Shown here: positions 33,689 to 43,254 of the stretch, in pieces
How the letters are laid out: every line of letters starts with the position of its first letter
Numbering within the stretch: the first letter of the stretch is position 1
DNA from: Polaromonas sp.
Lineage (GTDB): Bacteria > Pseudomonadota > Gammaproteobacteria > Burkholderiales > Burkholderiaceae_C
Assembly: GCF_030689685.1 (NCBI RefSeq)
Contig: NZ_JAUYEY010000101.1
Coordinates: 1 to 64,000 of the forward strand
Length of the DNA: 64,000 bases
Direction: 5' to 3'
Made by a program: the position numbers and the translations under genes
Notes under the pieces: model-generated
The model's database searches: none
What the model was told of the DNA's origin: nothing
The model's input: the letters and a program-made list of their open reading frames with translations, nothing else

Positions 33689-34555
33689 TCAAGCGAATTC
33701 ATGCATCCGACGCACCAGTTCCGGCCAGGGCTGGGGCTGGTAACCGGACACTTCCCGGAACCTGGATGAGTCGAGGGAACGATCAATTGCAAGCCTGTCA
33801 TCTGGCGTGATGTCTATGGTTTTGCCGTAAGCCTTGGCTATCAATGTCAAGAGGTCGAACTTGTTGATCGGCTCCGCAGACACATGATAGACACCATGCA
33901 ATTCGGGATGCACAAGCACATGATCCCGAATCACCCGCGCCAACTCCACCGTGGGCAAGCCAGAAAAAATCGCACGCCGAAACCCTCTGACACCACCCTG
34001 ATGCGCCAGAAACCATCCCACCAGGCTGTGCGCGCCGCTCAACTCATGACCGATGATGGAGGTGCGCAGCGTGATGGCATGCGGGTAATCCACCTCGCCG
34101 AGATACTTGCTCCGCCCGTACAGATCCTTGGCATCAGACATATCAGCCTCGGTGTACATACCCTTGGCACCAGAAAACACACAATCCGTACTCATGTGAA
34201 CCAGCCGGGCGCCAGCCACATCGCAAAGCCGGGCCAGCCGATGCGGCAGCAACGAATTGATGGGAATGGCCGCCAGCGGGTCATCCGCTTCGGCGAGCTG
34301 TTTGACCAAGCCAATGCAGTTGATGACCACATCCGGCCGCGCCTTGGCAAACAAGCCGATCAAACTGTCCATGTTTTCCACATCCACCCCGAAGATCACA
34401 CGATCGGACAGTTCTTCCGGCAACAATCGAAGGGCGCTGGTTGAGCGAGCCGACGCCAACACCTCATACCCCGGACTTTGTGCAAACAAGCGCAGCACAG
34501 CGTTGCCCAGCATGCCTGAGGCACCGAGCACCAACACCTTGGTCTTCTTATCTGA
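33689..34555 (-). CDS. SDR reductase (FnlB/WbjC-like, RmlD superfamily)
   Basis: KVLVLGASGMLGNAVLRLF; STDCVFSGAKGMYTEADMSDAKDLYGRSKYLGEV; synteny with FnlA and FnlC homologues. Confidence 0.88.
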   Translation of the reverse strand, partial: SDKKTKVLVLGASGMLGNAVLRLFAQSPGYEVLASARSTSALRLLPEELSDRVIFGVDVENMDSLIGLFAKARPDVVINCIGLVKQLAEADDPLAAIPINSLLPHRLARLCDVAGARLVHMSTDCVFSGAKGMYTEADMSDAKDLYGRSKYLGEVDYPHAITLRTSIIGHELSGAHSLVGWFLAHQGGVRGFRRAIFSGLPTVELARVIRDHVLVHPELHGVYHVSAEPINKFDLLTLIAKAYGKTIDITPDDRLAIDRSLDSSRFREVSGYQPQPWPELVRRMHEFA

Positions 34556-34571
34556 CATAGTTCTTTTCTGT

Positions 34572-35819
34572 TCAACCATTTTTTGTCTCTGTGCCAGCCG
34601 CCAGCCTCTCGCTCACAATTTCGGAAAGAGTTTGAGCCAGTCGCCGGGCGAGCAACTTCGGCTCGAAATGCTGTTCGTAATACAAGCTCCCACACTTCCC
34701 CATTCGTTGTCTTTCTTCGGGCAAAGCATCACGCAGTTGTATCACTGCTTCTGCCAAAGCCTGTGCATCCTCCGCCGGACAGGCTACGCCGGCGCCGGAC
34801 TCTACCACCACACGCGCGCCCTCACCGTCCAGCGAGGCAATAATTGGCCGTCCCGCAGCCAGATAGGCCTGTACTTTGCTCGGCACCGTCTGGCTCATGA
34901 TAGGGTCTCGGACCAAACTGACTAAAACGGCCGATGCTTGGGCCAGAATGCCTGGCATATCCGACGGTGGGTAGCGGCCGGGCATCCCGACATTGTCCAG
35001 ACCGAGCCGCCGAGTCTCCTGCTGCAGCCATTCGCTGCGGCTACCGCTACCGACCAGTACAAACCGCACATCTGACTCTTCGCGCAGCAACTGTGCAGCG
35101 GCGAGCACAGTATCAAGCGCCTGCACGGTACCCAGGTTGCCCGCGAAAACGACATTAAATCCGGGCTCAAGTTGTAGTGGGCACGCGCTATCTGTGTCGG
35201 GCTTCGAGAATGCCAATTCGCCCGGGTTCGGGTGGTAAGCCACTGGCGTGCAGCCTGCCATCCGCACCACCGGCTCGACGAAGGCCTGCGACTGCACCAG
35301 CAACAAATCGTTCTTCCGGTAAATCCAACGCACGATCGCCGACACGGCGCCCAGGACCTTCTGGTTACGAACAAACCCTGTCGCACTCAGGCTCTCTGGC
35401 CAGAGATCCTGTACCCAAGTGACCAGCTTGGCCCCTTTGATCCACCTCAGCCACACGGCCGGTATCACCTGCAGGATTGGCGAAGGTGCGTAAACGAGAA
35501 TCGCGTCGACGCGTTGACCACGCAACAACCAGGGCCCAAACACGGCAGCCGACACCACGAACGACAAGTAATTCAGTGCAAGGCGAAGTGCGGAGCCACT
35601 GCCGCGCGGCACCAGGGGCACGCGGTGGATCGTCAGACCGTCGCGGATCTGTGTGCGTAGTGCCGCCGCCGAGTAGCCGGGCGGGACTACACCATCGGGA
35701 TAGTTCGGCTGCCCGGTCAGCACTGTCACGGCGCAACCGGTGTCGCGCAGCGACTGCACGACCTCGGTAATGCGGAATGTCTCCGGCCAGAAATACTGAC
35801 TCAAGACCAGGACTCTCAT
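34572..35819 (-). CDS. GT4 glycosyltransferase (WbuB-like)
   Basis: MRVLVLSQYFWPETFRITEVVQSL; NVVFAGNLGTVQALDTVLAAAQLL; adjacency to the FnlABC set suggests L-FucNAc transfer. Confidence 0.85.
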   Translation of the reverse strand: MRVLVLSQYFWPETFRITEVVQSLRDTGCAVTVLTGQPNYPDGVVPPGYSAAALRTQIRDGLTIHRVPLVPRGSGSALRLALNYLSFVVSAAVFGPWLLRGQRVDAILVYAPSPILQVIPAVWLRWIKGAKLVTWVQDLWPESLSATGFVRNQKVLGAVSAIVRWIYRKNDLLLVQSQAFVEPVVRMAGCTPVAYHPNPGELAFSKPDTDSACPLQLEPGFNVVFAGNLGTVQALDTVLAAAQLLREESDVRFVLVGSGSRSEWLQQETRRLGLDNVGMPGRYPPSDMPGILAQASAVLVSLVRDPIMSQTVPSKVQAYLAAGRPIIASLDGEGARVVVESGAGVACPAEDAQALAEAVIQLRDALPEERQRMGKCGSLYYEQHFEPKLLARRLAQTLSEIVSERLAAGTETKNG

Positions 35820-35826
35820 GGCCGGC

Positions 35827-37107
35827 CTATGACCTCAGTCTTTCGCAGGCATCTTTTTCGGAAAATTCTGAACAATCCCCCCATATATCGTGCGAAGCAC
35901 TCTTGCTGATAAGGTGCTTATAGATATCAACCATCTTTACTACATTTGCAGCGATATCAAAGTTTTTTACAGCCAGTTGATAGGCAGCTTCTCCCATGCG
36001 ATCCAATTCCTCTGGATGAGTGTAAAAAAAGGTGACGGCGTCAACAATTGCCAACGGATCTTTAGCAGAGATACAAATACCCGTCTGACCATTTACTATC
36101 GTATCTTCTAATGGATTGTCTACGGCCACAATACTGGGCACACGTGAAAATGCGGCCTCGAAAACGGGACGTCCACAAGCATTCAGGTGTGAAGGAAAAC
36201 ATAATATATCGATAGAATCGTAAACTCTTTTCACGTCAGCCGTAAAGCCTTTGATCTTTACACTTTCACCCAAGCCATATTTATTAATCATAGATTCCAG
36301 TTCCGCGCGTACGTCTGCAGCAAATCCGAATCGTTTTAATAGATAACCTTTAATCCCTCGCAGTTTTCTTGGGTTTTCTCCTACCAGGAGAAACTCCACC
36401 GCGAGACCGGCCTGAGTGCAAAGACGCGCGGTCTCAACAAATTCGTAAACGCCTTTTAACTTCAGAAGACCTCCCACACAGCCCACACGTAGTGGTTTCT
36501 CCGGAGAAAATCTCCGATAGGAGTTTTGACTACTGCTAGTGCGTGGAACGTCAGACAAAGGAAAGCCATTGCGTACAATTTCGACGGATAAGTCCTTTGG
36601 CAAACTCTCTCGAACCGTGCAATCAATCGCCACTACTTGATCAACGTAGCGACGTATCAGATGCTTCAATAATCTTCCGCGTAGTCCATCTGTCATTGGC
36701 CGTTGCACTGAGCGCACATGCATGACAATTGGAGCCTTAAACAAACGCTTAGCCATGATTGCCGCGGGTATCGCAGTTAATTCGTTCACATGAATAATAT
36801 CAACGGCGCCCCACTTCCGTTTTGCGGCTCGCAACGCAATGAAGGTCGGTAACAAAAAAGCCAGCTCACGCATTAGCACTAACCACCTCAAGCCTCGGTA
36901 ATAGCTAAAGAAGGTGTTGTCAAATTGTGTTAGCCCAGCGGCTGTGACAACTGAAATGTTCTCTTTTTCTAGAATGGCTGCAAACTGCCCCTTTTGGGAA
37001 ACAACATACGGCTGAACAAAACCACCAGAAAGTGCCCTCAGCAATTCAAGCAAACTTCTTGAGGCACCGCCAAACGCTCCTATTGGATGAATATATAATA
37101 TATTCAA
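35827..37107 (-). CDS. GT4 family glycosyltransferase
   Basis: MNILYIHPIGAFGGASRSLLELL; RVGCVGGLLKLKGVYEFVETARL; DILCFPSHLNACGRPVFEAAFSRVPSIV. Confidence 0.88.
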   Translation of the reverse strand: MNILYIHPIGAFGGASRSLLELLRALSGGFVQPYVVSQKGQFAAILEKENISVVTAAGLTQFDNTFFSYYRGLRWLVLMRELAFLLPTFIALRAAKRKWGAVDIIHVNELTAIPAAIMAKRLFKAPIVMHVRSVQRPMTDGLRGRLLKHLIRRYVDQVVAIDCTVRESLPKDLSVEIVRNGFPLSDVPRTSSSQNSYRRFSPEKPLRVGCVGGLLKLKGVYEFVETARLCTQAGLAVEFLLVGENPRKLRGIKGYLLKRFGFAADVRAELESMINKYGLGESVKIKGFTADVKRVYDSIDILCFPSHLNACGRPVFEAAFSRVPSIVAVDNPLEDTIVNGQTGICISAKDPLAIVDAVTFFYTHPEELDRMGEAAYQLAVKNFDIAANVVKMVDIYKHLISKSASHDIWGDCSEFSEKDACERLRS

Positions 37108-38363
37108 ACTGCAATTCTCCCACGGGGGGCGTCTCTATTATTTAAAATAGTTTTTCTTTTTTGCATGATCAGAATAAGCAAGACTGTTGCAATCAACCCG
37201 ACTATGTTTGATATATGGAATAACTGTGTTATAGCGCCACCGTTCAGCCAAGGGAGCACATTGAAGCAAAAGTACGTTGCACAAATCGTGGCCCCAATAT
37301 CATTTCCATTATGCAGAAGATGCCCCAACCAGCGATACATAAGTCCCACAATTGCCCCGGCAACAGAAGAAATGACAAAAACACCAAACACACCACCTGC
37401 AACAAGACCTTCCGAAAATGGAGTCCCCGTTATGCTGTGTCCAGCTGCTATTATTTCCAACGGGATACCAGCGAGATAACTAATCATCCAATCGTAGTGA
37501 AAAAGCATCCAATTATATTGGTCATTTCTATCCAGCCCAAATAACGTAAGAGTGGTATCACCAATAGCAGCTAGCAATGTTGGAAAATATCTCGGAAACT
37601 CCTCGCCATCAGCATATATAGTCCAAATATACCAAGAAACATCACCTTGAATTACGGTCACCCTACTTAGCAGATAACTGAATACATCAGTGGAGCCTTC
37701 AATTTCAGAATCGAATATGAAGAAAAAAATCAACATCGTAAAAACAACAAAACCCGCAAGCTTTAACATTGTCACTATCCGAATACTCCAATACATCACC
37801 AAGAATGCCGGTAACAACATCGCCGCAGATGTTGTTTTAAATCCCCACGTCGATCCAATTAAAAAAGCCACTGCCATATTTGAAAATAAGTAAATCTTGT
37901 TCGAGTTTTTTTTTGTGGTCCGTAAAAACAATAATGTCGAATAAGCGAGTAATGCAGGAACAATAAACTTCGTCATTAGATTTGGGAAGGCACCAAAGGT
38001 ACCAAGCCCAGCACGAAACTCGCCCTTTGGAATACTCCCAATCCAAACATTAATCGCGCCAAAGCCGAATAACATTAGAAGCAAAAAGAGCAATGTTAAT
38101 ATTAGAAATAATTTTGAAAATTGGCGAAAAACTTTTTCGGCTTTAGCCGTAGTTGGAGGCCGACTAACAGTATTCTGTTTATTACAAAAGAAAGAAAACA
38201 TTAGTGCAACCACTAAAATATTAACAACGTACAGCGCATAAGCAACTGTGGCACCACTGGGATAACCCCCGATGCCTACCGATAAAGCGTATTCACCGCG
38301 TTCAACCAACCAAATTCCAATTAGTGGCGTCCCAAGAACCAAAGCAATCAGATATTTGTACAT
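37104..38363 (-). CDS. Polytopic membrane protein, probable O-antigen/oligosaccharide polymerase (Wzy-like)
   Basis: Many TM segments, AT-rich, flanked by glycosyltransferase and sugar-modification genes. Confidence 0.7.
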   Translation of the reverse strand: MYKYLIALVLGTPLIGIWLVERGEYALSVGIGGYPSGATVAYALYVVNILVVALMFSFFCNKQNTVSRPPTTAKAEKVFRQFSKLFLILTLLFLLLMLFGFGAINVWIGSIPKGEFRAGLGTFGAFPNLMTKFIVPALLAYSTLLFLRTTKKNSNKIYLFSNMAVAFLIGSTWGFKTTSAAMLLPAFLVMYWSIRIVTMLKLAGFVVFTMLIFFFIFDSEIEGSTDVFSYLLSRVTVIQGDVSWYIWTIYADGEEFPRYFPTLLAAIGDTTLTLFGLDRNDQYNWMLFHYDWMISYLAGIPLEIIAAGHSITGTPFSEGLVAGGVFGVFVISSVAGAIVGLMYRWLGHLLHNGNDIGATICATYFCFNVLPWLNGGAITQLFHISNIVGLIATVLLILIMQKRKTILNNRDAPRGRIAV

Positions 38364-38410
38364 AGAAAGTCAGTAAAGTATTTTTCCAATGTAAAAGCAC
38401 CAAACGGCAG

Positions 38411-39547
38411 TTAGTTTTTTTTGACGAGTGAATTAACCATTTTATAGACTGTTAAGCAAAAGTCCCAAACAGGTTTTTCGGATGAATATTCAGAGTGCTG
38501 GACATTGGAGTTTGCAATATATTTTTCCAGTCGCTCTTGTTGCCACCCCATTTTCTTAAGAAAATACCGTTTGTCTTCTTCCAATGACTCCGCCGATGGG
38601 TAAGGAATTCCCTCCAAACCTGTCAAAGCTTCATCCCTTTTCATTTGACCAGACGCAACAAGCGTGCTTAGGTGAAGTCTTCGTTTATCAACCAAAAACT
38701 TGTTGGGCAAGATATAGCCTTGGTAAAAACGAGTAAAGATGGACTCGTAGTGCTTGTACGGGTAGGGTTTATAGCCATAGTTACTTTGCAGTGCCTCCAT
38801 AGCTGAGTTTTTATTAAAGTCAAAATAATCCAGAAACGGTGTCCAATGGATTCTGCGCACAAACTCAAACCATATAAAGTTCATCGTACCTATCGTCGGA
38901 AATGTTTCGAGTCGTGTCACCCCGCCTCGCTTTCCCAGAGCTTTAATATGTCTTTTGTCGAATTTTAGCCAATTCCACCCCTCCGGCATTCGCATACCCT
39001 CAGTCGCTTGGTTCGATCCCGATAATATGAATTTTGTTTTGTACTTTCCCGCTTGCTGGTAATTGACGGCAAGCATTGCGTTATCGTAGAGCAACTCTAC
39101 ATCGATCACATTGGCATCGAAAAAGGCCTGCATTAATCTTTTATACTCGCTCCAATCGATAACATGCGTATAAAGATCAACGCCCAACCCGCGCACCAAA
39201 TTGGCGATATTGTTCTGCGCCAATTCTGAGTTCCAGCCGTTATCCATATGCACAGCAAGGGGTCGCAAGCCAAGTTTGACCGCTTGAACCAAGACCCATG
39301 AACTGTCCACGCCACCGGAAACACCTATGACGCAATCGTAAGGTTTGCCTTTTCCTGCTGCTTTGACTTTGGCTACAAAAGCATCTAGTTCTTGCGTGCG
39401 TTGGAACGGGTCTTTGTGCAATATATGACCGGAGCGCGCCAAGAACTCTGTACAGTAATCGCATACGCCGTGTTCATCGAAATAAATGTCAGATGCTGAG
39501 GTGTCCATCACACAGCGTGTGCATACTTGATACGATTTGTTCTTCAT
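38411..39547 (-). CDS. N-acetyl sugar amidotransferase (WbpG/PseA-like), module A
   Basis: CTRCVMDTSASDIYFDEHGVCDYC zinc-like cysteines; PP-loop GVSGGVDSSWVLVQAV. Confidence 0.88.
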   Translation of the reverse strand: MKNKSYQVCTRCVMDTSASDIYFDEHGVCDYCTEFLARSGHILHKDPFQRTQELDAFVAKVKAAGKGKPYDCVIGVSGGVDSSWVLVQAVKLGLRPLAVHMDNGWNSELAQNNIANLVRGLGVDLYTHVIDWSEYKRLMQAFFDANVIDVELLYDNAMLAVNYQQAGKYKTKFILSGSNQATEGMRMPEGWNWLKFDKRHIKALGKRGGVTRLETFPTIGTMNFIWFEFVRRIHWTPFLDYFDFNKNSAMEALQSNYGYKPYPYKHYESIFTRFYQGYILPNKFLVDKRRLHLSTLVASGQMKRDEALTGLEGIPYPSAESLEEDKRYFLKKMGWQQERLEKYIANSNVQHSEYSSEKPVWDFCLTVYKMVNSLVKKN

Positions 39548-40323
39548 TGATTACTTAACAAAATTTCGAGTTCTTGGTAAAGGGGGTAAGTAATCAGCAC
39601 AGCCCTGTGCGGCCCGTGAAATACAAAAAATGCACCGGCCGCAACCGCGCTCGCCCCCGCGCTGACGCCGGCCTTGATGTCTTGAAGGCTGCCAACGCCG
39701 CCAAGAGCAATCATGGGTACTGAAAGCGTGGTGCCGGCTTCACGAATCAGGTCAATATCCATACCTTTCATTTCGCCATCCCGATCAACTGCGTTGATCA
39801 ATACCTCCCCTGCGCCAGCCGTCACCGCTTGCCGGGCGAAATCCAGCCAAGCCAGCTTGTGGACCTTACCCGAGCGACTTTCGTACAGTTCAGGCCTTTT
39901 CAGCCAGTTTCGTTTCACATCTACCGATGCGACCACACTCTGGCTGCCAAAGCGCTCTGCAATGCGCGAGATGAGAGTCATGTCATCCAGCGCGGCGGAC
40001 TGTAGACAAATCTTCTCTACCCCAAGATCGAAAATCCGCGCGGCCTGCTCCACCGAGCGCACACCGCCGCCGTAGCAAAGCGGCATAAAGCACTCCCCGG
40101 CAAACAGCTCGATCATGGCGTAATCAGGCTCCTGGCCGCGCTTGGAGGCGACGATATCAAGAACCATCAATTCATCGACTTCCTTATCGTTGAAGATGCG
40201 GATAGCATTGATCGGGTCGCCAACATACTTGGCGTCCCTAAACTGACGCGTCTTTACCAGGCCGCCATCTCGCAAGAGCAGGGCTGGGACGACTCGATGT
40301 TTAAGCAACTTCAAACTCCACAA
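39544..40323 (-). CDS. HisF-like cyclase subunit (HisF2-type), module A
   Basis: VVPALLLRDGGLVKTRQFRDAKYVGDPINAIRIFNDKEVDELMVLDI; lies between HisH-like and amidotransferase genes. Confidence 0.9.
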   Translation of the reverse strand: MWSLKLLKHRVVPALLLRDGGLVKTRQFRDAKYVGDPINAIRIFNDKEVDELMVLDIVASKRGQEPDYAMIELFAGECFMPLCYGGGVRSVEQAARIFDLGVEKICLQSAALDDMTLISRIAERFGSQSVVASVDVKRNWLKRPELYESRSGKVHKLAWLDFARQAVTAGAGEVLINAVDRDGEMKGMDIDLIREAGTTLSVPMIALGGVGSLQDIKAGVSAGASAVAAGAFFVFHGPHRAVLITYPLYQELEILLSNQ

Positions 40324-40921
40324 AGCGGCGCATCAACGCCATGCCAAAGCGATGACTCTTCTCGGGATGGAACTGAACGCCAAAAATATTATTGCGCTGA
40401 AAGGCGGCGACAAAATCATCGCCATAATGTGTCAACGCGATCGGGTCGGCGGAGTCATTGCAGCTCACTCGATACGAGTGCACGAAATAAAAGCGCTGCT
40501 CCTCATCGTCCGAAGAAACAAGGGGATTCTCCCGAAGCACTCGTAAGGTATTCCAGCCCATATGCGGCACCCGCAATTCCCGTGCTTCCGACGCAGGGAA
40601 ACGCCGAACTTCGGCGTCGATCCAGCCCAACCCGGGCAAAGCTCCTTCTTCGCTTGATCGACACATCAACTGCATGCCGAGACAAATCCCCAAAATCGGA
40701 ATACGAGCCTCAAGCGCGGACGAACTCAATGCCGTAAGCAACTTGCGGGAGGTTAGCTGCGCCATACCATGGTTGAAGGCTCCTACACCAGGAATCACCA
40801 ACTTTCGCGCTGCCAGCACCTCCTCGGGTGAGGCGATGCGCTGCGCCGTGCCGCCCGCGCGTTCGATCATACGAATAACAGAGCCAACATTACCAGCGCC
40901 ATAATCAAGAACAGAGATCAT
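40301..40921 (-). CDS. HisH-like glutamine amidotransferase (HisH2-type), module A
   Basis: MISVLDYGAGNVGSVIRMIERAG; ILGICLGMQLMCRSSEEG; GVQFHPEKSHRFG. Confidence 0.92.
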   Translation of the reverse strand: MISVLDYGAGNVGSVIRMIERAGGTAQRIASPEEVLAARKLVIPGVGAFNHGMAQLTSRKLLTALSSSALEARIPILGICLGMQLMCRSSEEGALPGLGWIDAEVRRFPASEARELRVPHMGWNTLRVLRENPLVSSDDEEQRFYFVHSYRVSCNDSADPIALTHYGDDFVAAFQRNNIFGVQFHPEKSHRFGMALMRRFVEFEVA

Positions 40922-42399
40922 TACCGAACCGCCTGTTCAATGAAATCAAGATAATTGCGCTGCCAGTTGGGTGCCCAGATATTCTGTATCTGCTGTGTGC
41001 TAACCCGCCCCGCATTTTCGTCGAGTACCAAGCGCGCCAGTTCATTCACATCCGAAAAACCCTGGAATGGGTGCACGGGAAAGCCGAACCGGGCCTTGGG
41101 TGTGTCCCAAATGAACACTTTGGGAACCAGACCAATAGCCTCAAACAATCCAGTAGAAACCTCGCTCACCACCGATCCCGCCTCCCGGAAAGAGCTGTAA
41201 ATATCCTGGTGGGCGTCAACCCGAACGTTCCCCGCGAACCCATCCGGATATTTGGCCCAAACGCTGGCGCGCTCTTCCGGATGGGGCCGAAACACCACTT
41301 CAGCGATGCTCCCCAATGTGGCAGTGAGGCGCTCACAGAACTCCAAGTAACGGATAGTCTCTCGTCCATCGCCGAGCACCAGAATATGCTGTTCCTTTTC
41401 TGATACACAAGCCGAAGCTCCGAGCGTCTCAGATCGATGGGGATTGCCAATTACAACCTTTTGCACGGGCGCATTGATTTGCTCACCCCACCAGGATCCA
41501 AACGTTAAAAAATAGTCGGGAAATATCTGTCTATAACGATGATCATTCAAAATAGCAGGCGCGTAGTTATAAGCATCATGCCCTGCGGAAACCGCGCCAT
41601 GCTGATACTCGGCCGTCACCATACCTAAATGCCTAGCTGCAAGAATGGCGCTCGCATTATCCGCACTGCCGTAACAGGCCTCTTCCTTAATCAGCAGATG
41701 CGCATTTGTTTTTTTGAAAAAAGATCGATAGGTTCGGTAACGCGGCAATAATGAAGCAGCACCACTGGTGCAGATATTTTGAAGCCATTGGCGTCGCACT
41801 TCGTTAATATTCCAACCGAGCATATTTTCTGCTCGTTGACTGACCAAATTGACCAATGCCCGAGCTGACTCCCGATAGCCGCCAGTTCTTAGCCGTCCAC
41901 TCAACGCCCCCTCGACCCGCAAAGGAGTATGCAGTAATACATTGGTGTGATGGCGAGGAAAAGGCCATTTCCAGCCGAATAAATCCTCAATCACAAAAGT
42001 CTGATTTGGAGCTGCTGCGACAAAATAATCACTTAAACAATTAAAGTATGATCCATTGCGTTCGATCAGACGTGCACCGGTCGCCATCAGCACGATTGGA
42101 TGGTGATTGAGCGACCAGAGATGTAAAGCGTTATGCGCAAAGGAACGAGAGATCATTGCTGCGGTTCTTAGCCTTGATCGAGAACGTAGCGCCCCCCCCT
42201 CGACAACGAGAGGCGTCCCGTAGAGCAGATCGCCCATCATCAGACGTATGAATGTGGACCGTATCGTCGACCACAGCGGTATACCAGTATCGGGGCAGCA
42301 AATTCCCAACACCTCGGCGGAATCTTCAATCCGTAAAATATCATTGAGCGAAATTTCATCCCGCGAACGATTCGCTTCTAGGCTGTTGATTTGCGTCAT
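40921..42399 (-). CDS. Uncharacterised GT-B-like / glycerophosphotransferase-like surface polysaccharide protein
   Basis: 490+ aa; YQHGAVSAGHDAYNYAP, ILVLGDGRETIRYLEFCERL, VFRPHPEERASVW, GSVVSEVSTGLFEAIGLVPKVFIWDT resemble CDP-glycerol/Kdo-transferase-like C-terminal domains. Confidence 0.6.
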   Translation of the reverse strand: MTQINSLEANRSRDEISLNDILRIEDSAEVLGICCPDTGIPLWSTIRSTFIRLMMGDLLYGTPLVVEGGALRSRSRLRTAAMISRSFAHNALHLWSLNHHPIVLMATGARLIERNGSYFNCLSDYFVAAAPNQTFVIEDLFGWKWPFPRHHTNVLLHTPLRVEGALSGRLRTGGYRESARALVNLVSQRAENMLGWNINEVRRQWLQNICTSGAASLLPRYRTYRSFFKKTNAHLLIKEEACYGSADNASAILAARHLGMVTAEYQHGAVSAGHDAYNYAPAILNDHRYRQIFPDYFLTFGSWWGEQINAPVQKVVIGNPHRSETLGASACVSEKEQHILVLGDGRETIRYLEFCERLTATLGSIAEVVFRPHPEERASVWAKYPDGFAGNVRVDAHQDIYSSFREAGSVVSEVSTGLFEAIGLVPKVFIWDTPKARFGFPVHPFQGFSDVNELARLVLDENAGRVSTQQIQNIWAPNWQRNYLDFIEQAVR

Positions 42400-42412
42400 T
42401 TTTCCCTTACGA

Positions 42413-43183
42413 TTAAAGACCAAATCCGTCGTCAACAACAATATTCTGCCCGTTCACGTACGCTGACATATCGCTTAACAGATATGCCAACGTTCCGCAG
42501 ATATCCGATTTATCAAGCATACCTTTGTTAATACATTGTTTACGATATGCCTCAAGAAATGGCATTGGTTGATTATCAAAAATACCGCCCGGGCTGAGTG
42601 TGTTGACGCGGATATTCATGCCTTTAAAATATTTTGCCATGTATTTTGTCAGGTGGATGATGCTCGATTTGATCGCCGCATATTCAACCGGCATAGTCAT
42701 CGACGTGTTTTCATAAACCTCGAATTTTGGCGCCACGACACCATAAATTGATGCGATGTTGACGATGTTCCCATGACCTTGTTTCTGAAAAAAACGTGCT
42801 AACTGCTGGCTTGTCAGAAAGTATCCACCCAGATTGTGATTTAGATTTTCACAGAAGTCAGTGAAATCAACGTCAAAAAAATGACGCCCATAATTTCTAT
42901 TTCGAGGATAAGCATTATTTACAAGTGAATCGATTCGTCCATAACGATCCTGCAACCTCTCAATCATTGCCGTTATCGACGCCTTGGAAGTGATATCAAG
43001 GTGGATAGAGTCGATGCGAGATGAATGAAGTTCCTGACTGAGTTTCTCTTTCACTCGAACGCTAAGTTCTTCATTGATATCCGCAATAATCGCTATGCCT
43101 TGCTGTTCTGTTATCGTTTTTACAAATTCTTGGCCGATCAATCCCGCTCCGCCCGTGATAATAACGACTTTGTTTTTTAACAT
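42413..43183 (-). CDS. SDR oxidoreductase (PtmA-like)
   Basis: MLKNKVVIITGGAGLIGQEFVKTITEQQGIAIIADIN; NNAYPRNRNYGRHFFDVDFTDFCENLNHNLGGYFLTSQ; YAAIKSSIIHLTKYMAKY. Confidence 0.85.
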   Translation of the reverse strand: MLKNKVVIITGGAGLIGQEFVKTITEQQGIAIIADINEELSVRVKEKLSQELHSSRIDSIHLDITSKASITAMIERLQDRYGRIDSLVNNAYPRNRNYGRHFFDVDFTDFCENLNHNLGGYFLTSQQLARFFQKQGHGNIVNIASIYGVVAPKFEVYENTSMTMPVEYAAIKSSIIHLTKYMAKYFKGMNIRVNTLSPGGIFDNQPMPFLEAYRKQCINKGMLDKSDICGTLAYLLSDMSAYVNGQNIVVDDGFGL

Positions 43184-43254
43184 TTTTTCTCGCATTTTGG
43201 ATAAATAAACCACCTACATTAATATCGAGATCGTTATTTTTAAAACCTGCTTAA

